Shown here: in pieces, positions 10,907 through 22,884 of the stretch
How the letters are laid out: every line of letters begins with the position of its first letter
How positions within the stretch are numbered: the first letter of the stretch is position 1
Source of the DNA: Parietaria judaica
Lineage: Eukaryota > Streptophyta > Magnoliopsida > Rosales > Urticaceae
Direction: 5' to 3'
Length of the DNA: 64,000 nt
NCBI GenBank assembly: GCA_954871525.1
Contig: OX940868.1
Span: forward strand, 26,221,056 to 26,285,055
Notes under the pieces: generated by a model
The model's database searches: none
What the model saw: the letters and a program-made list of their open reading frames with translations, nothing else
Told to the model about the DNA's origin: nothing
Translations under genes and position numbers: made by a program

Positions 10907-13900
10907 CCGGAAAAACACTGATACGACCCGTGACGCGAAAGATGGTGATATAACCCGTAACACAAAATATAGTAATTCCAACATCGTTATCACACGTGAC
11001 CCGCGACCCGAAGTATGGTAACTCTAACGTGACCCGAAATATGGTGATACCACACCTGACCCGAAATATGGTAATTCCAACGTGACCCGAAAGATGGTGA
11101 TACCAAACTTGACCCGAGACCTAAAATATGGTAATTCCAACGTGACTCGTGACCGAAGTATGGTAATTCTAACGTGACCCAAAATTTGGTGGTACCACAC
11201 CTGACCCATGACCCGAAAGATGGTAATTCCAACATGACCCGAAAGATGGTGATACCACACTTGACCCGTGACCTAAAATATGGTAATTCCAACGTGACCC
11301 GAAAGATGGTGATACCACAAGTGACCCGCGACCCAAAATATTGGGATTCCAACGTGACCCGAATGATAGTGATACGACCCGTGACGCGAAAGGTGGTGAT
11401 ATGACCCGTAACCCAAAATATGGTAATTCCAACGTGACGCGAAAGATGGTGATACCACACCCGACCCGTAACCCGAAATATGGTAATTACTAATTCCAAC
11501 GTGACCTGAAAGATGGTAAAACCACAACTGACCCGTGACCCGAAACATGATAGTTCCAAGTTACCCGAAAGATGGTGATACCAGACTTGACCCATGACCC
11601 GAAATTTGGTAATTCCAACGAGACCCCAAATATGGTAATTCCATATTGACCTGAATAATGTGATACCACACTTGACCTGTGACCCGAAATATGGTAATTC
11701 CAACATGACCTGAAAGATATGATACCACACTTGACCCGTGACCCGAAGTATGGTAATTCCAACGTGACCCGAAAGACGGTGATACCACACCTGACCCGTG
11801 ATAAAAAATATGGTAATTTCAACGTGACCCGAAAGATGGTGATACCACATGTGACCCGTGACACAAAATATGGTAATTCCAATGTGTCCCGAAAGATGGT
11901 GATATCACACGTGACCTGTGACCCGAAATATGGTAATTCCAACGTGACCCGAAAGATGCTGATACCACACGTGACCCGTGACCTTAAATATGGTGATTCC
12001 AACGTGACTCGAAAGATAGTGATACCACACGTGACCCGTGACCCGAAATATGGTGATTCTAACGTGACCTAAAAGATAGTGATACCACACGTGACCCGTG
12101 ACTCGAAATATGGTGATTCCAATGTGACCCGAAAGATAGTGATACCACACGTGACCCGAAATATGGTGATTCCAATGTGACCCGAAAGATAGTGATACCA
12201 CACGTAACCCGTGACCCAAAATATGGTGATTCCAACGTGACACGAAAGATGGTGATACCACCCGTGACCCGAAATATGGTGATTCCAACGGGACCCGAAA
12301 GATGGTGATACTAGACGTGACTCGTAACCAGAAGTATGGTGATTCCAACGTGGCCCGAAAGATAATGATACCACACGTGACCCGTGACCCGAATTATGGT
12401 GATTCCAACATGACCCGTGACCGGAAGTATGGTTATTCCAACGTGACCCGAAAGATGGTAATACCACACGTGACCCGTGACCAGAAGGATAGTGATTCCA
12501 ACGTGACCCGAAAGATAGTGATACCATACATGACTCGTGACCCGAAATATAATAATTCCAACGTAACCCGAAAGATGGTGATACCACACTTGACCCATGA
12601 CCCGAAATATGATAATTCCAACGTGGCCCGAAAGATGGTGATACCACACTTAACTGTACCAAAAGATGGTAATTCCAACGTGACCTGAAATATGGTAATT
12701 CCAACGTGACCCGAAAGATGGTGATACAACACTTGACATTTGACCCGAAGTATGGTGATTACAACGTGACCCAAAAGAGGTTGATACCACATGTGACCCG
12801 TGACCCGAAATATGGTAATTTCAACGTGACCCTTGGCAAAAAATATAGTAATTCCAACGTGACCCGAAAGATGGTGATACCACACTTGACCCGTGACCCG
12901 AAATATGGTCATTCCAATATGACCGGAAAGATGGTGATACCACACTTTCCTTTGACCCGAAATATGGTAATTCCAACGTGACCCGAAAGATGGTGATACC
13001 ACACCTGACACGTAACCTTAAATATGGAAATTTCAACGTGATCCGAAAGATAGTGATACCAACCTTAACCCGTGTCCCGAAATATGGTAATTCTTACGTG
13101 ACCCGAAAGATGGTGATACCACACCTGACCCGTGACCCGAGATATAGTAATTCCAACGTGACTCGAAAGATGGTGATACGACACCTGACCCATGACTCGA
13201 AATATGGTAATTCCAACGTGACCTGAAATATAGTGATACCGAACTTGACCAGTGACCCGAAGTATGGTAATTCCAACGTGACCCGAAATATGGTGATACC
13301 ACACCTGACTCATGACCCGAAATATGGTAACTCCAACGTGACCCGAAAAATGGTGATACCACACATGACCCGTGATCCGAAAGATGGTGATACCATACTT
13401 GACCCATGACCCGAAATATGATAATTCCAACCTGACCTGAAATATGGTAATTCCAACGTGACCCGAAAGATGGTGATACCGCACATGACCCGTGACCCAA
13501 AATATGGTAATTCCAACGTGACTCAAAAGCTGGTGATACCGCACTTGACCAGTGGCCCAAAATATGGTCATTCCAACGTGACTCGAAAAATGGTGATACA
13601 ACACGTGACCCGTGACCTGAAGTATGGTAATTCCAACGTGACCCGAAAGATGGTGATACCACACCTGACTTGTGACCCGAAATATGTTAATTATAACGTG
13701 ACGCGAAAGATGGTGATACCACACCTGACCCGTGACCTGAAATATGGTGATTCCAACGTTACACGAAAGATGGTGATACAACACGTGCCCCGTGACCCGA
13801 AATATGGTTATTCCAACGTGACTTCAAAATATGGTAATACCACACTTTACCCGTGACCCGAAGTATGGTGATTCCAACGTGACCCAAAAGATGGTGATAC

Positions 13901-14193
13901 CACACCTGACCCGTGATCCGAAACATGGTAGTTCCAACGTTACCCGAAATATGGTAATTACTAATTCTAACGTGACCCGAAAGATGGTGATACCACACTT
14001 GACCCGTGACCCGAAATATGGTAATTCCAACGTGACCCGAAAGATGGTGATACCACACGTGACATGTGACCTGAAGTATGGTAATTCCAATGTGACCCGA
14101 AAGATGGTGATATCACACATGACCCGTGACCCGAAGTATGGTTATTCCAACGTGACCCGTGACCCGAAGTATGGTGATTCCAACGTGACCCGG
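10907..14193. repeat. Tandem array of a 60-bp unit, about 55 copies
   Basis: The unit starts GACCCGAAAGATGGTGATAC and contains GACCCGAAATATGGTAATTC in its second half. It is itself a diverged dimer: a 34-base and a 26-base half, both beginning GACCCGAAA-ATGGT-AT-CCA. The register holds almost unbroken across 3.3 kb, with few units shortened or expanded (near 11480 and 13390). Variants cluster: GGTGATTCC replaces GGTAATTCC mainly from 11990 to about 12420. Since 60 is a multiple of three and stops are rare in the unit, long repetitive frames (up to 286 codons) appear on both strands. I judge these to be artefacts. I do not know this satellite from any named family. Confidence 0.95.
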
Positions 14194-14559
14194 TTTTGTC
14201 CCGATTTTAAAACTATATTTTTTTTTTCTTTTTATAAACGTTCTGTGACCAGTACCTATATCGAAACCAGGATAAAAACAGGAAACTGTGTACAAAATTT
14301 TAATCCGTAGTTCATAAATCATTGAATGGTTTAAAAAGGTAAAATCTTAACAAGGTACCGGAGCTAATTTTTTTATTAATGTGTTAAGTAAATAAATCAT
14401 TGAATGGATTGAATGAGGCACCAAGTATCTTATAACTTTTTTACTAACATTAAGCTTCATTTCTGCTAAATCGATTTCATTTCTTAATTTTATAGAAGTG
14501 CTTTGGGAATTGGAGCATTACATATTTTGTTATAATAAGACCTAATTAGCATTATTTGT
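14194..14559. other. AT-rich spacer after the array
   Basis: The array ends at CGTGACCCGGTTTTGTCCC. The following AT-rich DNA shows no gene. The words AATCATTGAATGG occur twice (14317 and 14395), suggesting a small local duplication. Confidence 0.5.
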
Positions 14560-14925
14560 CAACTATGCTTGCCAATTATGTAAAACACCATTGGAATCTC
14601 ATTAGCCTATGGTTAAAAGAATTTTAAAATATCTTAGTGGAACTATTGATTATGGTCCAATTTTTATGCAACTGAGCTTGACACAGTTGAATCTCGTAAG
14701 GTATTGCAACATAGTTTGGAGCTTAATGTAAGTAACGTTAACACTCCAATCATCTGGTGTGATAACAAATCGACAATTTTGATGTCAGCATCTTCACGCA
14801 AGTGCGGAATACATAGAGATAGATCTTCATTTTGTGCGGGACAAAGTCCTCAAAAAATAATGAAGGTTGTCATGTACCATATATATGTCAGATGCGGACA
14901 CAAACTAATTTTGAGCTAATAGTTT
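14560..14925 (+). pseudogene. Ty1/copia polyprotein fragment (RNase H region)
   Basis: The degenerate plus-strand translation includes VKRILKYLSGTIDYG-like sequence near 14600-14660. Further on is NTPIIWCDNKSTILMSAS (about 14740-14795), followed by HRD-S--C-GQSPQKIM, which parallels the usual HIEIDLHFVRDKV block with frame changes. These are hallmarks of the copia reverse transcriptase/RNase H region. No LTRs, gag or integrase are adjacent. It is a short, dead fragment between the satellite array and the next hAT element. Confidence 0.8.
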
Positions 14926-15333
14926 CTGGTGTTACGGTTCAAACTCAACGTCGACAGTTTGGATAACTTTCAATAGTCCCAAAAATGTGGATCCGGTTTA
15001 AAACCCGGATCAACTTAAAAAAAAAAAAACGGACCCGGAAGTATCCGGATCCGGATAAAGTCGAAACCGGATAGATCCGATTTCGGGTTATTTAAAATAA
15101 TTAAAAAAACAATATAGCGCGTAAGATCTGAGCCTTTTAATCAAATCAATCAACGACTCAGATCATAGAGCCGTTGGGGAGGGGGTACTTTTTCCCTTTC
15201 TGCGGCAAAAGTACCTGCCACGCGTCACGATTAGAGAGCCGTTGGGAGGCAATGGCTATATTGCCTCGGGGTCCCCAAATATGACCGTTGGGGCTTTAAT
15301 TCCCCCTCTTTCTCAAATTTCTTCACCATTTTC

Positions 15334-15346
15334 CTTATAAATACCT
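15334..15346 (+). promoter_or_regulatory. TATA-like box of the hAT transposase gene
   Basis: CTTATAAATACCT lies about 300 bases before the transposase start at 15636, followed by a CT-rich leader (ACACAACATCTTCTCTTAAT). This is a typical plant core promoter arrangement. Confidence 0.5.
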
Positions 15347-15635
15347 CATCCCACTTTCATTTTTTTTCACACAACATCTTCTCTTAATCTCAAACTCTCC
15401 CAAACTCTCCCAAGCTCTCAAATTTGCGATTTTAGTCTATAATTTAGCTACTTTATAATTATTTAAATACTCTCTATTTTTAGTTTCATACATTGTTTAG
15501 GTATTTTAGTTGTTATTAGTTTAGTTTATTTAGTTGTTATTATTGTTAGTTGTTATTATTATTAGTATTAGGTATTTATTTTAGTTGTTATTATTAGTGT
15601 TATATAGTTTTAACCTAGCTTAATTTATCGTTGAT

Positions 15636-18469
15636 ATGGCGAGTGGCAACAACCGTTCTCGAGGACGTCCCGATGTCCGAGGAAAAGGACGGGCTACTAT
15701 TCTGTCGCCGAGGTCGATTAATAGCGGGACGGCTTTTATTCAGCATAATTATAATGTCGGTGTTACAAATCAATACAACGTTCCATTTCCCGGTTCTTCT
15801 AGCCAACCGTTACCGGCACATCCTCAATATGTTGCCGGTGGCGTCGGGCCAAACCAACAATTGTTATTTTCTCAAGGTCACGGCGGTATTTATACTAACT
15901 TACTCAATTATCAAGGTACAAATATTCCGGAATGGCACACCCTTAGCAACGAGCAACAAATATTCCTCCAAGCTAGCCTGGGAACCTCGGGGAGTTCTGT
16001 CTAGAAAAGCTTGGGCCTAAAGTAAGATCATAGCATCCTTTCCAGTCGATCTGTCCTTGGAACCTCGGGGTGTTCCGTCTAAAATAGCTTGATAATTATT
16101 TTCACACATAAAAAATACCATTTTAAATTTTGTTAAACTTTTTTAATTAACTATATGAGATTTAATTAAACTAATACGATTAATATTAATATTTTCATGT
16201 TAAATTAATATTGTTAAATTATTCTTAATATTCCATTATTTTTTTAGGAAAATAGGTCGAGGAACCAATCCAACGACGTTGACCTCGATGATGATGAGGA
16301 CGACGATGTGGATGACCCGAATCAAGGCGATGACGCCGACGTCGCCGAGGAGGAGGAGGTTTCGGGAGGTAGCGGTCTGCCCCCGCATCCGCCGCCGAGG
16401 AAGCGAAAGAAATTAACGGGTTTGGTGTGGCAGAACGACTTCCGGGCCGAGTATAGATACAACTATTACACCGGTTTGGAAGATAGGTACGGAATTTGCG
16501 TCCACTGTGGCAAAGAATTCAAGGCCCATCCGAAGAGCAACGGCAACTCCTGCCTACTAAAGCACGCCGAGCGGTGCAAAAGGTTACAGCGGGAGAAAGA
16601 GTCTATCCGATGAAATATATAGGGAAGCTGTGGCTGAGTGGGTTATACATTATGGTTTGCCTATATCGGCGCCCGAGGGTGAAGGTTTTAATAAAATGAT
16701 GATGAAGTTGGCGCCGATAAACTATAGAGAAATCACGTATTATATAACCCACGAAACGATTCTAAAATTTTATGAAAAGCAAAGGGCCGATTTACAAGAA
16801 ATGTTCCAACGATCTTCCTACAAATTTCTTTAACGTCGGATTGTTGGAAAGGCCATGCTAATGATGATTATATTACCGTCGTAGCTCATTTTATTAATGA
16901 TCAATGGAGTATGGAAAAGCGCATTATAGGTTTTAAGCCGATGGGGGTTAGACACACATCTATAAACCTAGCCGAGGCTATCATAGAGGTTTTGTCAGAT
17001 TGGGACCTCAAGGATAGAGTTGTTTCTATTACGTTAGATAGCGCTAGTGCGCATGCCGGTGCCGTGGAAATAATGAAGGAAAGTTTGACCAATCTTACGG
17101 ATAGTCATTTCATCAAAGGTATACATGTCATATTATTAACTTGATTGTTCAATCTGGTATGAGTGTTATTTCCGATAGTATCGCGAAAATAAGGAACGTT
17201 ATTATATATATCCGACCATCTACGCAACGTACATTTTCTTGGAAATATTGTTGCAGGGCTAACAATTACAGGGTTAGAACGTTTCAATCGGACATGCCGA
17301 TCCGCTGGAACTCGACTTACATGATGTTGGATGCTGTCCTATCGTACAAGGAGCTTCTTACGAACTCGATCAACAGCCCGGAGCACAACTACCGCGAAGA
17401 CATCACTGCAGAATATTGGATAACCGCTATCCAATTCCAGGCTTTTCTTCACCTTTTTAATCAAATTACTATTGATTTATCTCGCGTTTACTCACCCACG
17501 TCTCAAAGAGCTTTGCCCGCTGTATTTGATATTTTGTGTTATTTTGAAACTGCAAAAAATAATCCTTTGTTTGCCGATATACTAACACCTATGATTTCAA
17601 AATTCCAAACTTATTGGAGTTCTGAAAGGCTTCCGTTTTTATATTGCGCCGCGGTTATCAAAGATCCGACGCTTAAACTTTCTCAATTGCAGGCTGTCTT
17701 ACAAGCAATGCAAGATATGACGGGGGAGCCCTACATGACGGACAATTACTTCGACGCGGATCAAAAGATGAAGGATTTTTACCAAGAGTACGAGCGAAGA
17801 TTTACCGAGGCTGAAGATCAGATGGATGAAACGAATCCGCAACAACAACAAACTCAGGTAATTTTTTATTATAAGTTTTAATTTCTTAATTTACTCATTT
17901 AATTTCATAATTTACTCATTTAATTTACTAACACTCTAAATGTTTTTTTTTCTTTTCAATATAGGGCGGACGCGGGGCCGATTCACCATACATGTACAAT
18001 CACCGGTTATTCTACAACCTTACGTCCCTCAGGCAAGGCAGCGGCGTCGCGTCTCTTCACCGGGTTCACAAGCAAGTGGAAGTTCAGGATCTCGTGTTCC
18101 TGGTCGACGTCGTCGTCGCAGATCCATCGACGAGTACGCCCGGTTCTGCAACCTTCCTCCAACACCGTGTCCGGATGAAGGCATGAAGGCCTTGACATCC
18201 TTAAATGGTGGCACATGAACCAATCTGAGTATCCGGTTTTATCCATGTTAGCTCGGGACATTCTCACAATTCCGGTCTCAATGGTATCATCGGAGGCGGC
18301 ATTGTCATTGGCCAGAAGGTTGTTAGAGCCTCGTCGCAAGTCAACGGCGGAAAGAATGGTCGAGATCCTTATGCTTTCGAGAGATTGGATTATGGCCAAC
18401 CAGCAACAACAAGAAAACAATATGGTAGACAAAAAAATGGCGAATTACTTTGCGAATATTCAAGTGTAA
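15636..18469 (+). pseudogene. hAT transposase (BED zinc finger), frameshifted
   Basis: The exon from 15636 encodes MASGNNRSRGRPDVRGKG and a Gln/Pro-rich N-terminus. An intron of about 240 bases probably ends at 16249. The next exon has an acidic run, a basic KRKK, then a BED finger (CVHCGKEFKAH, LLKHAERC, 16490-16580). The frame breaks near 16610 and continues as REAVAEWVIHYGLP (from about 16623). A stop at 16831 follows, then the first catalytic Asp region (SDCWKGHANDD, about 16840) and the second (TLDSASAH, 17034). The frame breaks again near 17125-17145, then RWNSTYMMLDAVL (17301). The C-terminal dimerisation block LARDILTIPVSMVSSEAA is at 18250. At least three frame changes make it non-functional. 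It belongs to a different subfamily from the pair at 215-3545. Confidence 0.85.
15968..16093. repeat. Short direct duplication at the end of transposase exon 1
   Basis: GGAACCTCGGGGAGTTCTGT near 15980 recurs as GGAACCTCGGGGTGTTCCGT near 16059, each followed by CTA(G/A)AA(A/T)AGCTTG. The first copy supplies the stop at 16002-16004. Probably a local duplication affecting the splice donor region. Confidence 0.75.
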
Positions 18470-18960
18470 TTCCTTCTTAGGACTTCTTTTTTCTTGTTGT
18501 ATTACGCCTTTGAAATTTTCCTTGACTTAGGACCTTCGGTTCTAGAAGTTGTAACTTGTATTGTTTTACCGTTGTACGTTCCTATCCGAATCCGAATCCG
18601 ATCTTGAGTTTGTTTTGTTGAATAAAAACACATGTTTATTTTTATTTTTCGTTGTATACTTTAATTTTAATCTAATTCATGTTTGTTTATAAATAAATAT
18701 TCAAACACATAAATAACTTAAGAATTTAAACTTTTATTATTTTTAAAACCGAACTTAGGTCTAAATCTAATAAGTACCAAAATGTTGTATTTGAACAACT
18801 AAACAACATAAATATTAAAGGGACTAAACATTAAATTAAATAAACTAAATTAAAAAAAATAAAAATAAAAAACCCGGAACCGGATTTATCCGATATTTTT
18901 TTTTTCCGGAACCGGATAAATCCGGGTCCGGGTTTTGGGCGGGATTTTTTTTTTGTCCGA

Positions 18961-20680
18961 CCGATGTGCTATTTGCCTCGGATGTTGGGGACTAACTTTC
19001 AACATAGTGTTGAGGGTAGACTCACGAAAAGAAAGAAAAAAAAACCCTCAATCAACATTAATTTCTCTTCTCAAACTCGCAAGCTATGTTTTTTTTTTCC
19101 TTCACATTAATTTCTCAAATTCAACATTTTACCCAAAAAACCTCTTATATATATCCTTCAATTTATTCACATCAATCTTCATTCAATCCATCAAAACCTC
19201 TTCAAACATCCAACTTACTAATAATTTTGATTTTTTTTTTTGAAAATCTATGGTATTATTTTTTATATTTTAGTAAGAATAAGTTAATGATTTCAAACTT
19301 TTTCGTGATGTAATACGTGGAGTTAAGGAACGATCTTGCATAGCAAGAAGAAAGAACTTGCCATATATATAAGTACCTAAAAAAAAGGCTTCGTAGAGAC
19401 AAAATTCAATGTATATATGGTTATATAAGGCCAAATAAAATCGAATTTTTTTTTGACAAACTTAAAAAAAAAAAAAATTGTGTTAAGGTTTACCAATAAA
19501 ATTTAATAAGCTACACACTAATTTTACCCCCTTATATATGAAGTATAAACTTAGATATCGAAATTTAAGATTTGGTAAGACTTGATAAGATTTTTTATTT
19601 TATTTTTACGAAAGAGCTATTTAGAGACAAAATATAGTCATTTTACAAAGTAAGGGGCTGCATTAAGAAAATAAAGTACAAAGTGACGCTTTTACTAACT
19701 AATCCCTTGTTTATTATTATCAATTAAACTGTTAAAGTATCACATTCTCGCGGCACAGGTACTACATATACTACAAGAGCCCGAGCTTAACATTAAGTCT
19801 GCCCAAAAACTGTTTTTTATTTATTTATAATTGATCTTTTAATAGTAAAATAAAATTTTGTAATTTATAAGTAATTATTATTTATAATAATTATGCTTTA
19901 ATATTCTTTGGGTTTTACTAGTATTTTTCACATAGAAATTCATCAAAAAAAAATGTCGCTTCTTGACGACAACGAATTGAGAGTTCATAGAAAGGCAACA
20001 AAGGAAACTGATATGGACCAATCCTTAAAATTAAACAACTTGACTAAACATCGAGAAATGATTTGAAGCGAAAAATATTATTTAAAGCACTACAAGTTTA
20101 TTTTTCTAATTTGATTAAATAATATATTGTAAGAGATAACAAATTAAAAAAATATTATTTTGATACTGTAAATAGATGAAAGTTTTTTTTTTTCTTCTTC
20201 TTCTATTTTTTTTTCTAGATGTGTAGGGTTAAAAGAAAGAAATGGTAGAGCAGTTTTTGAGGGCGTTTCATCTTAACGTCAAATTCTTGTAAAATAATTG
20301 GTACTTTTACCGTAAGTATTTTTTACTTTAATCAGTAAAAATAAACAATTAGAATAAACCGCTAAACATGGAAAAACAGATACTTGTCTCGCTACACTTG
20401 GCTAAACACCGATAAAAGTAAACATTAATACTTCGCGTAACATTTAATAATTTTCTCACTAAAAATAAATAATAGGAATAAACCGTTGTATTTGGCCAAA
20501 CATTTTGTATATGTATCGCTTTTAACCATAAAAATAAAAAAAAAAAAAAAAAAAAAGCATGAGAATAACGTCAATCTATTACATGGCTTAAAGTCCTACA
20601 ACAGCGCTGCAAGATTACAAATTTATATTACATAAAACTAAAAGGAGGTCAATTTGAAACTAGAAAGTAGTCAAACCAAG
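18961..20680. other. Gene-free AT-rich stretch
   Basis: No coding sequence, RNA gene or delimited repeat is seen. Several A/T homopolymers (for example 20529-20556) occur. The short frames at 18935-19313 are T-rich with no protein-like composition. Confidence 0.6.
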
Positions 20681-20833
20681 CAAGTTTGGCCTAGTGGTAA
20701 CTCCTAGAGGCGTGGCTCGCGACTGCTGGGGAGGAATCGCGACGCCTCGCGACGTGGAGGAGGCGTTCGCGATCGTCGCGACGCAGAGGTGAGAAATCAC
20801 GAATCATCGCGATTCCTGGTGACACCTCGCGAC

Positions 20834-20871
<38 letters not shown>

Positions 20872-20960
20872 GTCGCGACCCTTGGCGGTGTTGGCGATTG
20901 CTGGCGATTCCGTCGCAACGGATCGCGACGTCGCTAGCCTCAACTCTAGTAACTCCACAG
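20681..20960. repeat. CGCGAC-rich repeat with a CT microsatellite, beside a tRNA-like A-box word
   Basis: From about 20710 to 20935 the DNA is packed with TCGCGACG words and a (CT)n tract of about 32 bases (20837-20868). It resembles 3690-3862 and 23680-23953 but lacks their AGAGCTGCAC ends. TAGTGGTAACTCCTAGAG before it and CTCTAGTAACTCCACAG after it suggest flanking duplicates. TGGCCTAGTGG at 20687-20697 fits a pol III A box, and the same context recurs at 44215-44225. Confidence 0.6.
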
Positions 20961-21794
20961 TCCCTACACCTCCAAGTTTGGCCTTGAGTCTCAAATGAGT
21001 ACCCCTTTTATATATTTGTAAACTTAGTTTCAATTGTTTTTACACTTAGTATATCTAGTAATGCGATATGCATAGTAAAATTGGCCGATAGCGACTACCC
21101 GTTCAAATAAAAAAAATAAAAAAACTAGAAAGTTTACATTTATGATTTGTGCCACTATAAACATGCATATTACGTACGACGTCGGCTATAAAGAAGCTAA
21201 CATGCCATTTCGAGTTCTCTCGTTCCCTAGCAATTAGCCTCTCTCTCTCTCTCTCCATATTTTTACTTTATTTTTTTACTTCTTCCAATTATTTACACAG
21301 TTTTGGCATGAATACCTGACCAGGAAGGAGAATAAAACGACACTGTAAAAGTGCCATCACATTATATCACCATGCCAAGACAAAATTGTACACAATGATC
21401 ATTCATTAGTTGCTGGATATTAAATTTATGGTATTTTTATAGCGAACTACTAAACTTATACATATAGATGTATACATATAAAGAGAAAGGCTGTAATTGT
21501 GAATAGTAAAGAGAAAGCTGTTTCAGCTTCATTTGCTTATGTTCTCATGTTTAAAGTTTAAAGTTTAAACCAATATTAGTTATTAATTATTATCTCAATT
21601 TCTCCTTGATTTATAATCACTTTCTTCAAAAATCTAACCTACCGATAGCTAATCTTAAATAATCAATTATCTTAAATAATCAATTTCTATATGAGTAAAG
21701 CTAACGACTCTTCATTTATTTTTTTAATTCTTTATTTTTCCACTCTGATATAATAATTATAACATTCCTGAGACACACTTCTCAAGTGTCATGA
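20961..21794. other. Gene-free stretch
   Basis: AT-rich sequence with a short CT microsatellite at 21239-21254. No gene-like content and no delimited element are visible. Confidence 0.6.
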
Positions 21795-22690
21795 TATCGT
21801 TTTGGCTGATAAATCGATTACCTTTATCATTGGATTTATCGTTTGGTAACGGATTTATCGATAAAAAAGATAAAAAATCTTAGGTTCTCGTTATCGAAAC
21901 TTATTCACGGATTAATCGGTTATCAATAGATCTATCGTTGGAAAAGATATAATATTTTTATGCATAATTATATTCAATTTTTATGTAGTGTCAAAATTAC
22001 AAATATAATAGCATGTCATAATATGTCTTACACCAACTAACACATATAAAAAAAGTCGCAAACACAAACATGAAACATTAATTTTACTTGAAGCCATAGT
22101 TATTTACCTCTTCCAAAGGGGGTACAAGATGCCCTTGTAGCAGCGGCTTTACTCATCTTCTTACAAGGAAATATTTCAATATGGTTTTCGAATTTTTTGG
22201 AAAATTTCCTCGATTTTATGACAATTTACTCACAAAAAATTTCTGGAAAAGTGGTTGGACTTTCGGTAGCTTTTCCATTTAAAGGTATAAAAGAAAAGAG
22301 AGAAGTTGAGAAAAAAAATCGTTTACCATGGAAACGTGGAATATCTATGAATAATCGGGAAAACTTGATCCTTGACACTACTAACCCGGCACTCAATCTT
22401 TATCTTTTATATTAACAATAAATATATGCTTTATTTATTTAAATATATTTTTGTAGAACTTAATGTCTTATTTATGAGTATGTATGATTATGATATTAAA
22501 TTAAACCAAGTATATATATTATTAAAATATATGTTATATAAAATTTGTTGATAACCTCGTCGATAATCGGTTTATCCGTTGATATCCACCGATAAGTTAC
22601 GATAGTAATTAACCAAAATCTTATGAGTTACCGTCGATAAATCAGTTACAAAATGATAGATTGATAAAATACAACGATATGTAATCTGAA
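21795..22690 (+). mobile_element. Second copy of the old ATCGATAA-rich element
   Basis: The ends are imperfect inverted repeats: left GATATCGTTTTGGCTGATAA, right (complement) CATATCGTTGTATTTTATCA, then CTGATTTATCGACGG. Internal sequence matches the minus strand of 3880-5345, including GTCATAATATGTCTTACACC. A 72-codon frame (22197-22415) with SGKVVGLSVAFPFKGIKEKR parallels GFSVDLPVTSIKEKR of the other copy. The conserved short frame may be a piece of an element protein. No target duplication was identified. Confidence 0.6.
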
Positions 22691-22884
22691 AATTAAACAC
22701 ATTAATTTGAACTTTGATTTAAACTAATGAGTAATTTTCACCTTTTAATAATATTTAGATGTCTTTCATCACCACCTCACAAGATAAGAAAGGGCAAACG
22801 ACGACATTTAGCGCTCCTAAATATGAATATTGGTGCGGATAATCCCTTCAATTTTGTTACTTGTGATGATGTGGCTTTAAAATA

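Larger units (their letters stand above)
14985..18960 (+). mobile_element. hAT element, nearly full length, decayed
   Basis: Both ends carry clustered GGATCCGG/GGAACCGG/CCGGATAAATCCGG words in inverted arrangement (14993-15085 and 18870-18940). Between them lies a transposase gene with its own TATA-like box and leader. Exact termini and target duplication could not be fixed, so the boundaries are approximate. Related subterminal words recur at 5420-5730 and 31616-31885, which may be internally deleted relatives. Confidence 0.75.

Noticed and set aside
10907..14193. CRISPR-like appearance of the array
   Set aside because: Units are directly adjacent and diverged, with no unique spacers between constant repeats, and the DNA is a plant nuclear genome.
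10990..14322. Many long open frames on both strands (up to 286 codons) in the 60-bp array
   Set aside because: They are translations of one tandem repeat whose period is divisible by three. They overlap in several frames and both strands, and no conserved domain is present.
20687..20760. tRNA gene at the A-box word
   Set aside because: No B box, anticodon stem or acceptor pairing could be found.
20691..21033. Arg/Glu and Ser/Leu-rich frames around the CT tract
   Set aside because: Translation of a (CT)n microsatellite and repeat words only.
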